Shown here piece after piece: positions 14,101 to 26,400 of a stretch of 64,000 nt of DNA. Numbering within the stretch: position 1 is the first letter of the stretch; each line of letters begins with the position of its first letter. The notes under the pieces were generated by a model. The model ran no database searches. It was not told the DNA's origin and saw nothing but the letters and a program-made list of their open reading frames with translations. A program made the position numbers and the translations under genes. Source of the stretch: Tubulanus polymorphus (taxonomy: Eukaryota; Nemertea; Palaeonemertea; Tubulaniformes; Tubulanidae); NCBI RefSeq assembly GCF_964204645.1, contig NC_134026.1, positions 19,610,650-19,674,649 on the forward strand, given 5' to 3'.

Positions 14101-14184
14101 ACGTCGCCGGCTCCGCACCGGCAGGGCGAGGCTTTACGTACGGCGTTGTTTCGAAACGACGGCGACGGAAGTAACAATAAGTGA
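2195..14184 (+). CDS. SSX2IP: Afadin- and alpha-actinin-binding protein (ADIP/SSX2IP) orthologue, 12 coding exons
   Basis: In vertebrates this coiled-coil protein binds afadin and alpha-actinin at adherens junctions and acts at centriolar satellites in microtubule anchoring. Coding exons I derive: 2195-2410, 2996-3129, 5261-5429, 6369-6507, 6948-7014, 9100-9268, 10279-10477, 10942-11066, 11612-11788, 12350-12506, 12995-13133, 13977-14184. All junctions are GT-AG and phases agree, giving 632 aa; the vertebrate protein is slightly over 600 aa. Hallmarks are the MGDW start, MNELLQLH near residue 97, ILNSLQRVDGKRGTWKT in exon 5 (about 222-238) and FTEAAIRLGRE near 455-465. Residues about 95-290 and 365-480 are charged and heptad-like, as expected for coiled coil. 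The C-terminal tail is Ser/Thr/Pro-rich and less conserved. The start ATG has a good context (AACAATGG), and a splice acceptor just upstream (exon from 2178) implies an untranslated first exon. Confidence 0.93.
3130..3620. other. SSX2IP intron 2, proximal part
   Basis: This is intronic sequence between exons 2 and 3. It holds one open stretch (3427-3621) with no recognisable protein. Nothing else is evident before the 3621 element. Confidence 0.4.
3621..4825. mobile_element. 1.2 kb non-autonomous element with 12-bp inverted ends and internal tandem repeats
   Basis: The ends are perfect inverted 12-mers: GCCCACTTGGGA at 3621 and its complement at 4814-4825. Between about 4190 and 4790 there are four diverged tandem copies of a roughly 155-bp unit. 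Each contains a GGTACCTA/GCATATTTTGT block, an AAAGTTGTAGCTCATGAC block and a TATGGTCACCAGGGGGC block. No transposase is present. It lies inside SSX2IP intron 2 and has no effect on the reading frame. Confidence 0.65.
5599..5712. repeat. Short inverted repeat in SSX2IP intron 3
   Basis: GCCGGCTTATGTCG at 5599-5612 is repeated in inverse orientation at 5699-5712, enclosing about 86 bp. It could be a miniature element. The rest of this intron (to 6368) shows nothing else. Confidence 0.5.
7199..7325. repeat. Minisatellite, small block of the 35-bp unit
   Basis: About four copies of the unit CTAGTTAATTACCCCATATC plus CATAAGACCCCCTTAT lie in SSX2IP intron 5. They are separated from the main array (7986-8366) by about 660 bp of unrelated sequence. 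The units here are the more variable ones. Confidence 0.85.
7986..8366. repeat. Minisatellite, about eleven 35-bp units
   Basis: A head-to-tail array of roughly eleven near-identical 35-bp units (TCTAGTTAATTACCCC followed by ATATCCATAAGACCCCTTA). Occasional changes such as GATCCC for GACCCC, CTTGTT for CTAGTT or GCATAAG for CCATAAG recur in more than one unit, as expected from unequal exchange. It lies within SSX2IP intron 5 and is non-coding. Confidence 0.9.
9325..9632 (+). mobile_element. LINE 3' end (CR1/L2-type) with (ATTC)n tail
   Basis: One frame reads the C-terminal end of a non-LTR reverse transcriptase: SFYVHAPVIWNSLPSYLRSL, then FKTGLKTFLFTRRF, with a stop at 9558-9560. An upstream in-frame stop within LRSD*QNLL shows decay. 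About 35 bp after the stop is an (ATTC)n run at about 9597-9630. The WNSLP motif and a short tetranucleotide tail are typical of CR1/L2-clade elements. The copy is strongly 5' truncated, and lies in SSX2IP intron 6 immediately after exon 6 (ending 9268). Confidence 0.8.
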
Positions 14185-16846
14185 CAGTAACTATATAAAA
14201 AAGAACTATAGTATTTAGCCTATCCTTGCACATGGCATATTTTATTCTAGCTGATTATGTGAATTCGCGCTGCTTAAATCATGGGTGTCCCCAGGATTTT
14301 TCAAGGGAGTTGAATTTCTCTTTAAAATGACTTAATCTACTAGATTTTAGGCTTAAAGGGCACATGCCCACTAAATAGAATATCATATAAAAGTTATTCT
14401 TTAAAGTTATATGTTCAGAAATTATAAATATGCTACTGATTTCAATTTTAGTTTAGCCTTCTCTGAGAAATAAGACTTTTAGATCGGCAATTTCAGCACG
14501 TGCTCACTGTTATTGTTTATGTGTGCAGGTGCGCGTTTCTGACGTCATCTTTGTTGAACGCTAACTGTTTCCAGTCATTTCACTAGACATTGCAAAGGTC
14601 ATTTTATCCTCTCGGAAGATTTTTAGAATTAATGAATTCTAAACTATTATATATGTTGGTGCCATCATATATGACATGATAAACATATATTAGTGGGTGT
14701 ACTATATAGCTGTGATTAAAGCAAACAAATGATGTTCATTTTCTAGATTTCATATAGGCTACTGTGCACTGTGAGCACACACGTGCTTGTGTTTATAACA
14801 AAGATACCGTCAAAAATAGCGCCGACTGCGGGATATAGGTGAACTACGTAAACAAAGTGGAGAATAATTAAATGTCTAATTTAGAGCTAATCTGTCATCT
14901 TTTTTTCGATCAGTCACATCTCAGGTTGTTATTTGTATACAAAAGTAGCATTTGGTTTACTAATCACGGAAAGTACAATTTATTGGGCATGTGCCCTTTA
15001 AGGCTTTTTAAATGAAAAATATGATTACTACTTAATCCCGATCCAGGTGTACGAAGTTTGGAGCAGACTGCATAATTTATGAGGAAAATATTTTTCATAA
15101 TTCAGGCCCGAAGGCGGCTACTAGTTGAGAGTACGGTAGTCCTTTTGAGAGCTCTACTATTAGAAAAAAATTTCAAACTCAAAATCTCAAGATTTATCAC
15201 GTGGTCTGCATTGTTTGAAAGAGGGCACTTATTGCTCAAAGGTAACGTTCACATCCCCCGATCCCTCAAGGGGATGCCTATATTGAATTCAGTATTTTGG
15301 TCCCAAGTTCATCAAGAATACCCCTTGATGTAAGGCTGTATCTTCCTTGTAATTGACATGATTTTGCTTTTATTCCGAGTATGTTATACGGTTGTTTCTA
15401 TATATAATATGTATATATGTCTGATGCACGGACGTATTAACCTGACACGGTAAAACACCATGACAATGTATTGCAAATACTGGTGCTTTTCATTTCGACT
15501 GCGATAGAAGTAGAGCAAATATTAGAAATTAAGCTCAGGAGTGGTCAGTTCCAAGTGCCATAACACTTAATATACTCGACATAGTATTGTCTGTTTATCC
15601 CCCTATTTTCAATTTTCTGTTTAAACTGTATGTATTTTAGTAGACTAGATTAAATGTGAAATGCTTGCAAAAAGTAAAATCGACACAGCTGAGGGGTCAT
15701 TTTTCTCAGCCCTGTATTATACAGTGCAGTACGGTAATCACCATTGACAATTTTAGTTATAAAAGATGATATTCATATGAAAACACTGGATTCATTTGAT
15801 AAATTGGGCATATCCCTGGAAAGATTGCTTTTGCATGAATCCAGCTAAAGATTTTTTTTTGCATTTGTAATGTTGAATTTTTTACATTATCTCCACGGGC
15901 ATCACTTCAGCTTTTCAGTTCTTAGAATTATTAGAATAATATATCACCAGGTGCATCAAAGCGGTTGAGGCCATTTCTAGTATTGGTTTCGTCAATCCAG
16001 CTCATGAATTTGAATCCTGGTGGAGTTTCTTGGCCAAAGGGTCAACTCTGGCCTCTCTCCTTATAAGGAAAAAACCTTGACTGTGGTAGAAAGTTGCACT
16101 CAGCCGGTTTAAGGATAGAACTAGGTTCATGCGTACATTATTTACAATCTATCATGGACGACTTTTACAGTAACGATGTCCGTAGTCTATATCTTCATCT
16201 GTAAACCGGACTGGTTTAGTTTAGTACTCTCGTAAAAATTAAAGAACTTATCTACTATTCCTGCATTATTAACAAGCCCATGATTTAGAATTTCTTTCTA
16301 GCTCAATATTATATCTTGCTTATAATGCCGCTCCATTGAATCATTTCGAAAGTCCATTTTAATTTAATTTTTGGCTTGATTGAATTACATAGATTACAGA
16401 GTGGTAGGTAAATAATGCTTCTCGTGATTTTATACACGTACGTACACTTTAAACGTTCTTATAATCTCATGATGCCGATGTTTGACGACACACTATGATG
16501 TGACATTGTAATGATTTTGTTGTTTGATGGTAGTTTCCTGCACATTTTCACTCCTAGTCAAACAGCTGGTAACTTGAAGTAGACTGGTGAAATTATAATA
16601 GTTAGGGTGATATTATATATAACGTCTCGCAGATGTGTAATAAACTTTTTCTCGATATCTACTGATTGCATTTTTTTCTGGCAGCAAGAAAGTTGGTTCT
16701 TGATTTTTTTTTAAACCTATGTATATTTTATACCTTACCTAGACATTTAGTGGTGTGACTGTAAATTCGATTTTTAGTGTGCCATGTACCAATCTAGTAT
16801 AGGCCTATCTCACAATCATGGTTAAGTAGGGTCTGTATTTGTAAAA
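14185..16846. other. SSX2IP 3' UTR and downstream sequence, no second gene
   Basis: AT-rich sequence without a recognisable coding exon follows the SSX2IP stop. Part must be 3' UTR, but I cannot place the poly(A) site with confidence; an AATAAA at about 16640 is one candidate. The longest open frames here (for example 15079-15333) resemble no family and have no splice context. Confidence 0.5.
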
Positions 16847-16985
16847 CAGGTTCCAGTTTCATGAAAGTTTAAACTATGATTTTTGCTTTATTTTCCATTG
16901 GTTACTTCACATTATCAATGAGGACCACAATTCAAACTTCTTAACCGATTTAAGTTTTAAACTTTTTCATGAAACTGGACCCTGG
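16847..16985. repeat. Palindromic MITE
   Basis: GGTTCCAGTTTCATGAAAG at the left end is matched in inverse orientation by TTTTTCATGAAACTGGACCC at the right end, with the inner bases (AGTTTAAACT) also pairing. It makes an about 139-bp hairpin. The ends resemble those of the hairpins at 20729 and 23643, so these may be one family. Confidence 0.7.
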
Positions 16986-18380
16986 TGTCATTCTGCAACC
17001 TGGCCACCCATTCAGACGTTGATTGTTCGACATCTGAGAGGTGGCTCCTGGCTGTAGATGATACCGCCATAAATTTGAAATATGTAAAAGATATCAAGCA
17101 TAATTATCACGTTTATGTTGACTTGCTTTTATTCTGTATTATTGGGCATTGTACACAAAATACGCGGTAGAACTTAAGAACATGATAACTAAAATCATTG
17201 CCGTTCACACAGTGTTTATTCATGTCTATGCAGGCATAAATCTACTCTGAACCCACCCTTAATGCTGGTATGGAAATCAGATTGTGCAGACTTCATCTAT
17301 CAAATGATGACTGTCTGATAGGCTCCGGTTTCTGGATAGCAAATTAGTCTACTTATGCGAATTCTTTTTGCTCACATATCTCACATATCATCGGACGGAT
17401 ACTCGCGATGTACTATATATCATATCAAGCTTTCTACTAATTTATATCAATATCATAGCTTTGTTAATCATTATTTTTACGTTCTTTAATCATTGAATAC
17501 CAGCTGCCTTTTGTTGCGACGAAAGGTTGCAGCAACAGCGGCAAAAGTTTGATCTCAACCCGAGGCAAAACTCCGCCAATAAGCTGAGCAGCCTAAATTT
17601 CGTACATAGGATAATTTTCAACGATATTTTTTCCATCATAACCGCTAGAATCAAGATGACAGCAGTTTTGGCACTTTGTGTAGACGTTGAAGTAACATTT
17701 CATTGCTAGATGACATAAATGTACTGGCTTGAAAAATAAACTAGAAATGTACCGGTTATAAAAAAAACTTAGCGCTAATGAAAATAAGTATTTAGGCCTA
17801 CATTACTTAAAAATAAATGTAGGATGATCTAAAATGGAAATATCACGAGGCGATTTTGTCATATGTACAATAGACTGCGCTCAAGTCGGGTCTGGTCAAC
17901 TCGGATTTAACCCTTTAACTCAAATGTTTGTTGTTTTAATATTTTTTTACACTATGAAATATGTAACATCAAACTCGTTCAATGCCATGTATATCAATGT
18001 TGAGCGATATTCAATAAGTCGTAAAAGTTTTCACCGTTCCGAAAGGTTTGACTGAAGCAGAGTCTACAGCGTTTAGATTAACATTCCATAGAAATATTGT
18101 AGAATACTACCTATACATATATAAGCCTGCAAAGAAATAGTATTACAATAGTATTGGTAGATTTGTATTATGATATAGTGGGTGATTTATATTTGTACAT
18201 TTTTTTGGTATTTTGATGATGGCATCAGTTGGCAAGTTTTGATTTCTCTGTTAGGGAAATATGATGTAATAGGTCCTATGGACTGCGTATTTTATTTAAT
18301 GAAAATTTAAGTTGGGTATGTTTTCCGTTTGTGTAGCCATGTGGATGGTTGTAAGTTTGACTTGACTCGCCTTGAAATAA

Positions 18381-18554
18381 CAGCGGAACCTTGTTGCAGC
18401 GAACTTCGCGGGAACAGAAAATATGTTCATTATAATCGATAGTTTGTTAAATGCAGTTGGAAATTTATTAAATTTTCTTACTTGGGACGAAATTCTATAT
18501 TTGTAATATCCGATGAATCATTGTATCCGAGATCGTTATAACGAGGTTCCACTG
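18381..18554. mobile_element. MITE with pogo/Tigger-like inverted ends
   Basis: The left end is CAGCGGAACCTTGTTGCAGC and the right end, read inversely, is CAGTGGAACCTCGTTATAAC. CAGT-starting ends with GGAACCTCGTTATAACG are common in Tc1/mariner-pogo derived MITEs. A TA follows the right end. There is no transposase in the 174 bp. Confidence 0.65.
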
Positions 18555-20492
18555 TAGTTCACTTTCACTCATTGAATGCGTCAACCTTTATACGCGGAAC
18601 TAGCTGTTGAAGTATGATATACATTGTACATGTACCTGGTTAAAAGTCGATTCAGACATTAAATGAATGCACTAGTTTGTATACATACTGCATTTTTTGG
18701 CAGGATGCATATCCCCCTCTCAATTCCTTTATCTCTGTGCCCTTTTGTCGATGTGGACACATAATGGATTCTAATGATTTCAGTTCTCATTTCGAATTCG
18801 GATGAACTTGTAGTTGAGTTAACCACTTCGGGTTAAATGTAAAATTTATCTATAAAACCTGCCCGTGTAGTCCTTTTTACTTGTTTGGCAAATGCGGTAT
18901 TTATTAGACACCACTGGGTTGTTCTTCCCCATTTCAAAGTCTTCCTGTAATTGTCGATTTACTAACAATAAATCATCACCAGTAAATGATGTCTTTCTTC
19001 ACTTTATTTAATTTACTGCATGCGACTGTTCATTTAGTTTCTACTGTGTATAGGAAGGTGATGCGATGATTGACAACTAAACTGAAGTCAACTGTCAAAA
19101 GCCCATAAAAGTGATCAGTTACGAATCCTGACCCTATTTGGAAATAAACTTTACCAGCATTTTCTGCTAAATCTACAAATCAGGTAAGCCCCCAGTAAAT
19201 GCACATAGACACAACTTTCTGAGATTTTCTGGAGCAACTTTCCATTCTTGCATCTAGCCTCTGATATTCACCATGTTGGGGTTACTCTAATTTGATTTCA
19301 GTTCTATCCATTAACAAACTGTGTCCATTCGTAATTGGAAATATACTTTTAGGTAAAATACTCTGCATTCATCAAAATTATGTGGATAGCCTCTTACGCA
19401 ACCCCTTTTCCATTTTCATGGTTCTAAAAAAGGGATTTCATTTGAATCATATGCATTACAACTAGGACACCATCCTTCTTTGGGATGTATTTTACAAATA
19501 TCAGTCCCGTTATCTAAATCAGATTTAAAAGGATTTTGATTGTCCTCTGTAGTTTCAATCTTTACAATTGAATACAGTACAGGAAGCAACATAAAATCCA
19601 CGAAATCAACGATCTAATACAGACATCATTTACAATGTAATGTTTTTATTTGGTTCTATCTACATTGTGCAGCGCATATATATGCAAGATACCAACTTTC
19701 AAGTTTAAATGCAGAATAGGTTAATCGGGAAACCTAGAAAGTTATAATAATAGAAAATAAACCATGAACATTATTTCTGAAAAAATTTCTGAATGCGGAA
19801 ATTATTTACATTATTCACATGAATTAATTATAGCAGACTTCAGCAAGCCTGGAGTTTTGTGGCAAGCGAATTCCAGGGTAGTCAGAGCTACAATACGTCA
19901 TCGCCACATACATAGGGGGACAAGATTTTAATATTTAGCCAGAAAATGCAATACCCGGGAATCCGAGGCAATCGGGTACATGAAAAATAGAGTCTACTGT
20001 ATTTACATAATATGTACACAAGTATTCACACTCATAACTAAATAATATCTACACAAGTGATAAACGAGTTGAGATTGATGCAGGTACTCATCTACCGCGA
20101 GGAACAACTGTGTCGGACGCTCAACATTTTTAGAAAAATTTGTCAACTTTGTAGTCGTCGCAATGCATCACCATGTCTGACGGTAGGGTCCGGACTGATG
20201 ATTGATAGCAGCATTAACATGTTTACTGCCTCCATGATAAGACAGTGCTGTTTTCATTTGCAACGAAACGATATCCGAGTTGACAATAGAGCTATTACGC
20301 AGTTAGCCATTGTTCAGAAGTGACCAATGGGCATCATGCCGATGTAGTTGTCAATACCAGCCAAGTAGCAACCGACATTTTGCGTAATGGAAACGATGAT
20401 ACCAGTAAACATCTCGCAACTAAACACGTGTTAACATGTTCATCAGATTTTATCTGAATAATTACAATGTATAGAGTAATAGAAAACAGGAT
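18555..20492. other. Region between convergent genes, includes the likely HMGXB4 3' UTR
   Basis: No coding exon is recognisable. The portion just below 20493 must contain the 3' UTR of HMGXB4 on the minus strand. Reading the minus strand, AATAAA-like signals occur near 19640-19760, but the true cleavage site is unknown. Confidence 0.45.
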
Positions 20493-23400
20493 TCACAATC
20501 CGGGCATGAAATACGCTATATTGTCCAGCGTCGAGGCCAGCGTAAAGTCCGTAATGGCATTCATCTGCGGCACTTGTGTTGTAAGCGCCGTCAACGGTCC
20601 CAGCGCACCGAGTAACGAATCCAAAAGTACCGATATACTTCCCTGCACGGCGATCTGGCCCTATAACAAAAGGGAATTTGTGAATATACGATTTTAAAAT
20701 GAGATAACTCATAACTCTCAATGCAGCAGGACCTGGTTCCACAGTTTAGAGTTTTTCCACAGTTTGGAGTTTAGTCTGAGTTAACTATTGTGTTAAATCT
20801 GAACTAACAACTGTGGAACCGGGTCCAGGGCTGCAAACCTGTGAAAAGTGCTATCGCTAACAAATTGAATTTTCTCATTGAAATATAAAAGAAAACGTTT
20901 CAGTAATCAAAACAGTAGGACCCTCGGTTACATTTTTCATACCAGTACTTCTGTATGCATCAAGCAAATCAGTGTTTCTTGTTATAAAACAGTAATAAAT
21001 ACTAAAGATGAGGAACAGTTGGCAGTTCTGATGCAGTTAACCCAACTAAATCTAGATCAATTGAGACTGATGATATTAATCAATGCGGTTTATAAGAAAT
21101 CATATTCTCTGTGCAGTAAATTCATGTATAAGGACGTGTATTATTGAATACCAGTAATATCTGCATTGAATCAAAACAGAACAGAAGCAGTAGATATGTA
21201 GAAAAGTATTTTCTAACAGTTTCGGGGTAACTTCTAAACCCCATTATCAGAGAAACTGTGGGTTTTTATTTGTTAACTCAACACAGAGATTAATATCAGT
21301 TCACTATAGTCAGAGGAGAAGCAGGTTTGATCACAAAGTTTATTATCTTCCAATGTTTTGAATCTTTACAAAGAAACATCAGCAGCACTCCCTGAGTGAT
21401 GACATCAGTATAGGACTCCGTGTTAGACGTACCAGTACGCTTCTTTTGATATAATGTACGTACAGTCAAACCTTGTTAACAAGAATTCTTTTATTGTGAA
21501 ACATGTGCATTACGACGATTGCCAGACCTTCAGGCTGCAGTATTTATATTAATCCACATTTGAATAATGCGAAACCGGTTTTACGCAACAATTTCAGAGT
21601 TGCCCACAGGATTCACTGTATCAATCCGCTGCCTCGGGTATTCCATTGGTTCCAAATTAAACCATTTTACCAAGTCAAAATCACTAGAATTCGATTACAT
21701 TTTACTTACTTTGTGCTCAGTAAGCCGAGTACCGATGATGCTGAGGCTTTCCCCTAATAGTTTCAGATGTGCTGCGACGTCAATTGGTTCAGTGTCGGGT
21801 GGCTGCGAATATAATACAACATCGAAATATTGATCACGTGTGCATTATACAGCGAAACAAGGCCTGCTGGCACAGGGACCAATCCACATCTAAGAAATTA
21901 CATCTCATAAATTTCAAGTGTGGCATTTTTTATTCATCTATTATTCTTAAGTCATGATGAGAAGATTTGTAGAGTAGCCGTGTTAACCGGTTTAGTTTAA
22001 TGACGAGACGAATAGTACTATATAGGTTAACTACTTATTTTAGCTCTTTATTTCGCGCTTCATTATATAAAACTTGTGCGTCAAATAAATAGTTTACCTA
22101 TATAATACTACTCGCCTTGGCATTTATTATATTTTAGTACGTTATAACTGGGCCACAAGTTCGACGAAAATTCAAAGCCCAAAAATAAATTTTCAAGACC
22201 CAAAGTGGTGAAATCAAGGCTTTTCCAGGATTTCAAAGCCCGCTACAAATCCCTTATTACCTTGAACTGTGCAACCTCAGCCGACCGAGCTGCCTTGATC
22301 AGGGAAGCCGTTTTCCTATATACAGTGGGATAGGGATGAATGATGACGCGGCGTGCACTGGGATTCGTTGCCGCACCGTTGCCGGTGCTGCCACCGCTGC
22401 CGCCGCCACCACCACCGCTACCACCAGCCACGACAATCGATAACGCTTTGGCTGCCTTCGCTGCCGCGCGTTTCGCCTTCCTTTTGTAAACGAGTTTCTC
22501 TTTCTCGGGAAGCCCTTGCCAAATTTCCCCGAGTCGCTTGCTTATCGCCGAGAAGTCTATTACGTCAAAGAAAGAAACAAAAACAAATCGTTTGAAAAAA
22601 GAGTTGAAAATAGTTCACGAGCCACTGAGTTCCACATCTGCATAATTTTATATATTCACTTTTCTTCAGAAGATTAATTTTCGTGGAATAAGTGGCGCTG
22701 CGTAGAGCCCAACGCGCACAACACAGAAACATGGAAACAAACATGTTTGGTCTTCAAACGTTTTTCATGAAACCAAATTTCCCGTTTGTTACGACACACA
22801 GGGAAATGCTTGGAAACATGTTTCCGTCGCTTATTTCCGTGTTGTTTCCCTGCATTGCGTGCGATGGGCTTAAAGTACGTATGCAAAACCATGTACCCCT
22901 ACAAAATTTCGAGCAAGTAGTAAAATTTTTAATGGCTCCAAACAACCCCTGAATAATCCTGACTATACGCCCGGATCATATTCGCCAAGTAATTTCTTAC
23001 CTCTATCTGGATTTTCGGCAAGAACCTTCGGTCGATAGAGATTGCAGAACAACATGTACGCGGTCGGGCCAGGTCGGCGACGTCTCTTTCTTCTCAGTTC
23101 TTTTTGCTACAAACAGAATTGTATATTTTCAGTTCTGCGTAGTATCTGTAGGGAAAATTGGCAATATATGCGACAGGCGACAAAAAGGCACATTTGTTAG
23201 TACTAGTAGTAGTTCCTTCTTGCAAGACTGCGATGGCTGCATGTTGTGCTAGGGGGTTGAAAGACACCGCGTATGCCATCTTGGTGATAGTGAAAAACTT
23301 ACCATAAAAAACAAAATTCACAAAAACCTGGCTACGAATCCAGGTGTAACCGAAGAAATATACATGTAAAAACTCACTTTTTTGGATTGAGCATTTTTTC

Positions 23401-26400
23401 CAGGCTTTTTTCGTTTTCCGTTTGTATCAAAGTAAGCGCTGCCCGGGCTGTTGCCATCATTTAACTTAGCATCTAAGAAATGAAAACATTAATTTCAAAT
23501 TTTTTATCATTGATACTCGAAATTCTGGACCGAGTTGCACAGATGTGTTGGTTACGTTTGAATCTGCGGTAAAAAATTAGTTCATTTCCAAAGTTTTAGC
23601 CGTAGAGTCAAATTCAACTGGGTCCAACAAGCATCGACACCAGGGGCCAGTAGCACAGTCGCGACTTAAGTCCAAAAGTGGTCTTAAATCTTAAGACTGG
23701 TCTCAAGTTGTTGGATTGACTATAGAACTTAGTTGGTCTTGGACTGTTCTTCAGTCTAAGCCATGACTATGCAACCGGCCCCAGGATTCAGTTCTACAGT
23801 TGCGAGCTAGAGTTAACTCCGAGTCAAAATCATTTAATTTTCGATGAGTTAACTTTGGGTCGAATCTAAACTTAGAACTACCGAAACTGGATCCTGCAGT
23901 CAGGTGTCACTCGACAATGCCAGTCTCAATAGACACCCATACTCTCTCTTAACATACCCACTGAAATAGCACTGTGAAATAAACAGCAACACATTGCTTT
24001 GTTTATCCGATTTCGGTTGACAAAACATCATAAGAATGCGCAATAAGTCGATTAAAAAGTACACTTCATATTAAAGCCTATATTTTTATAAACTCATTAA
24101 TTCAATTCGTAAGTGTGGGTTTTGACTAACAGACCGACGCATATTAAACGCTTTATGGACTTTTCCGTCTAACTACAGGATGCATATATTTCGGTTATCG
24201 TTAAGTACTTTGATGAATGCTCCTTAAGAACAGAATTGCCACTGAATGGATATATAAACAATAGCCTAAAGCCGCGATCGCACAAACATTTTCAGCCCAG
24301 AACAACTGGACTGTATACATGGATGCCAAATGAGCCCATGCCTGTTTGGTCCAGGTCAAAATAATTTGATCGGACCAGCAGGCCAGAGCCAAATTTTAGC
24401 ACGGGTCAAATTATTGCATGGGAATAGCGACTAGTTCAGAAAGTGACTCACTTCGCTTTGTTTAAGCATTCAAAATAGTATCGGGTTAATGGTTTATGAG
24501 TGGAACATGTTCTTCGATAAGAAACGGCCAAATTTGACTCGAGCCAATTTGATCCAGGCCAAAAAGCGATCATGGCCCATGTGACGACCCATAGATAGAT
24601 ACAATGTAAAAAAAATCCGCAGTTACTCACCTTTCTTCAACTTTTTTATCTTGTGGAAACTCGTCGATTTAGTCGATGGCACAACGATCTGCAATATATC
24701 GTCCGAATTGCTGTCGTTGTCTTCTTTTGCGTCGACTCCGGTATTTACGACATCGCCGGGAGCCAGTTGCGCCGGTTCTCCTTTGATCTTCTTCTTTTTC
24801 TTCTTCGTCGGCTTCGTCGTATCGCCATTGCCATCCGTCGTCGACTTTTTTGCGAAATCCGGCGACTCGGGTTTTACGACCGTAAAGGGTTCGGCAGCCG
24901 ACGCTTCTATGTTCAACGTCGGTTTCAAGATTTCGCCGGGCTCGATCTCGGGGAAGTTAACCGCGTCGTCCGCGACTTCCTTATTACTATCCTTCGATGC
25001 CTGAACGTCTTTCGGCTTTTTCGCCTGTTCGACGTCTTTCTCTTTTTTCTTCTTTTTGATGGGCTTCGGCAACGCGACGACCAACGGCGCCGAAGCTAAC
25101 GCGTCTTCGAAACTGATTTTAACTTTCTCCTTCGCTTTCGTCGACGAAGGTTTCGCGTCACTCTCGCCCGCGTCATCTTTCTTCGCGATGACGGCACTTT
25201 CAACCGACTTGTTTTCGTTTTTGTTATTTTTGCCCGGTTGGTGAACCGTCGCCTCTTTAGCCGAGACTTTTTCTACGCACGGCGTTGATCCTAAATGCAC
25301 TTTCAACTTCAGACTTTCACGCTCGACTTTATCTTTCCCGTCTGGTTTTTGGGATTTTTTTTTCGACGCTCTAGATCCCCTCGACGACCTTTTATTTACG
25401 ACAGGCTCCGGTTTTATTTCCTTTTCTTCCACTTCTTGCACAACCGGAGGAGGGGTTTTCGCCGTAATTTTTGACGCGCCTTTGTTTCCTTTCGGTGGCG
25501 TTGCTTCCGGAACAGGTTTGACAGACGCTTTCGGTTTTTTGGGTGTCGGCGAAGGCGGTGGTAGCTCCAAAGCTGCCGATTCCTCCATTTTCTTTTTCTA
25601 AAATAGAAATAGCACGTATGTCCAACATTGTACAGTTACATATACTACGTGATACTCACGATCTTATTTTGGATATTCAAAATTTAAAATATAAACAGAC
25701 CACCACAATATCAGGACTTCCAAAGCTCACTTAACCTCTTGACAGTGCTGTCAACCCTTATAGCCATCACTAGTTTTAAGACCTTTTTATCAACTTCAGC
25801 AGTTGCTGCTTAGTATACGGATGATATTTATGTACCGATAATGTATAAATCGATGGTTTGAGTCATTGCATAAGGGAGCGTTCAAATAGTACGTATGATT
25901 TTAGGGGCGAGGGGGTAAAAAATAATGTAGGCCTACTAACTTCGTATGGAGAAGGGGGGCTAAAGAAAAATGTACATAATTTTCAGGTAGGGGGTCTCTC
26001 AAACAAATGTACGTTCTTAATGGACGAGAGATATCCAAAATTACGTCAAACATATGTCCGAGACAAAATAAATTACAGTAAACCGTTTGACATTAAAGGA
26101 TTTGGGTTCCGAACTTATGGGGGCCCAGTTATAGAGAACATGATAGAAACGCAGTACCGGGGTATGGATTTTTTTCTTCATCGCTAGATTTGAATAGCGA
26201 TGATCTGTCTAGACACTCAGACTCCCGACGTTTTTAAGTGAAAGTAGGTCAAAAGTTCTATAAAGTTGGATTAAGTATCATGTTAGGCCTATGTCTAATT
26301 TGTTGATTTGAGGGGGTCTTTCAAAATGTACGTACGGGTGGGGGGGTCAATGAAATAAGTACCAAGATCGTACAAGGGGGAGGGGAGGGGTAAAACTGGC

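Noticed and set aside
24651-25244. Open frames on the plus strand up to 148 codons
   Set aside because: They are antisense to the Lys/Glu-rich exon 3 of HMGXB4 and reflect its codon bias.
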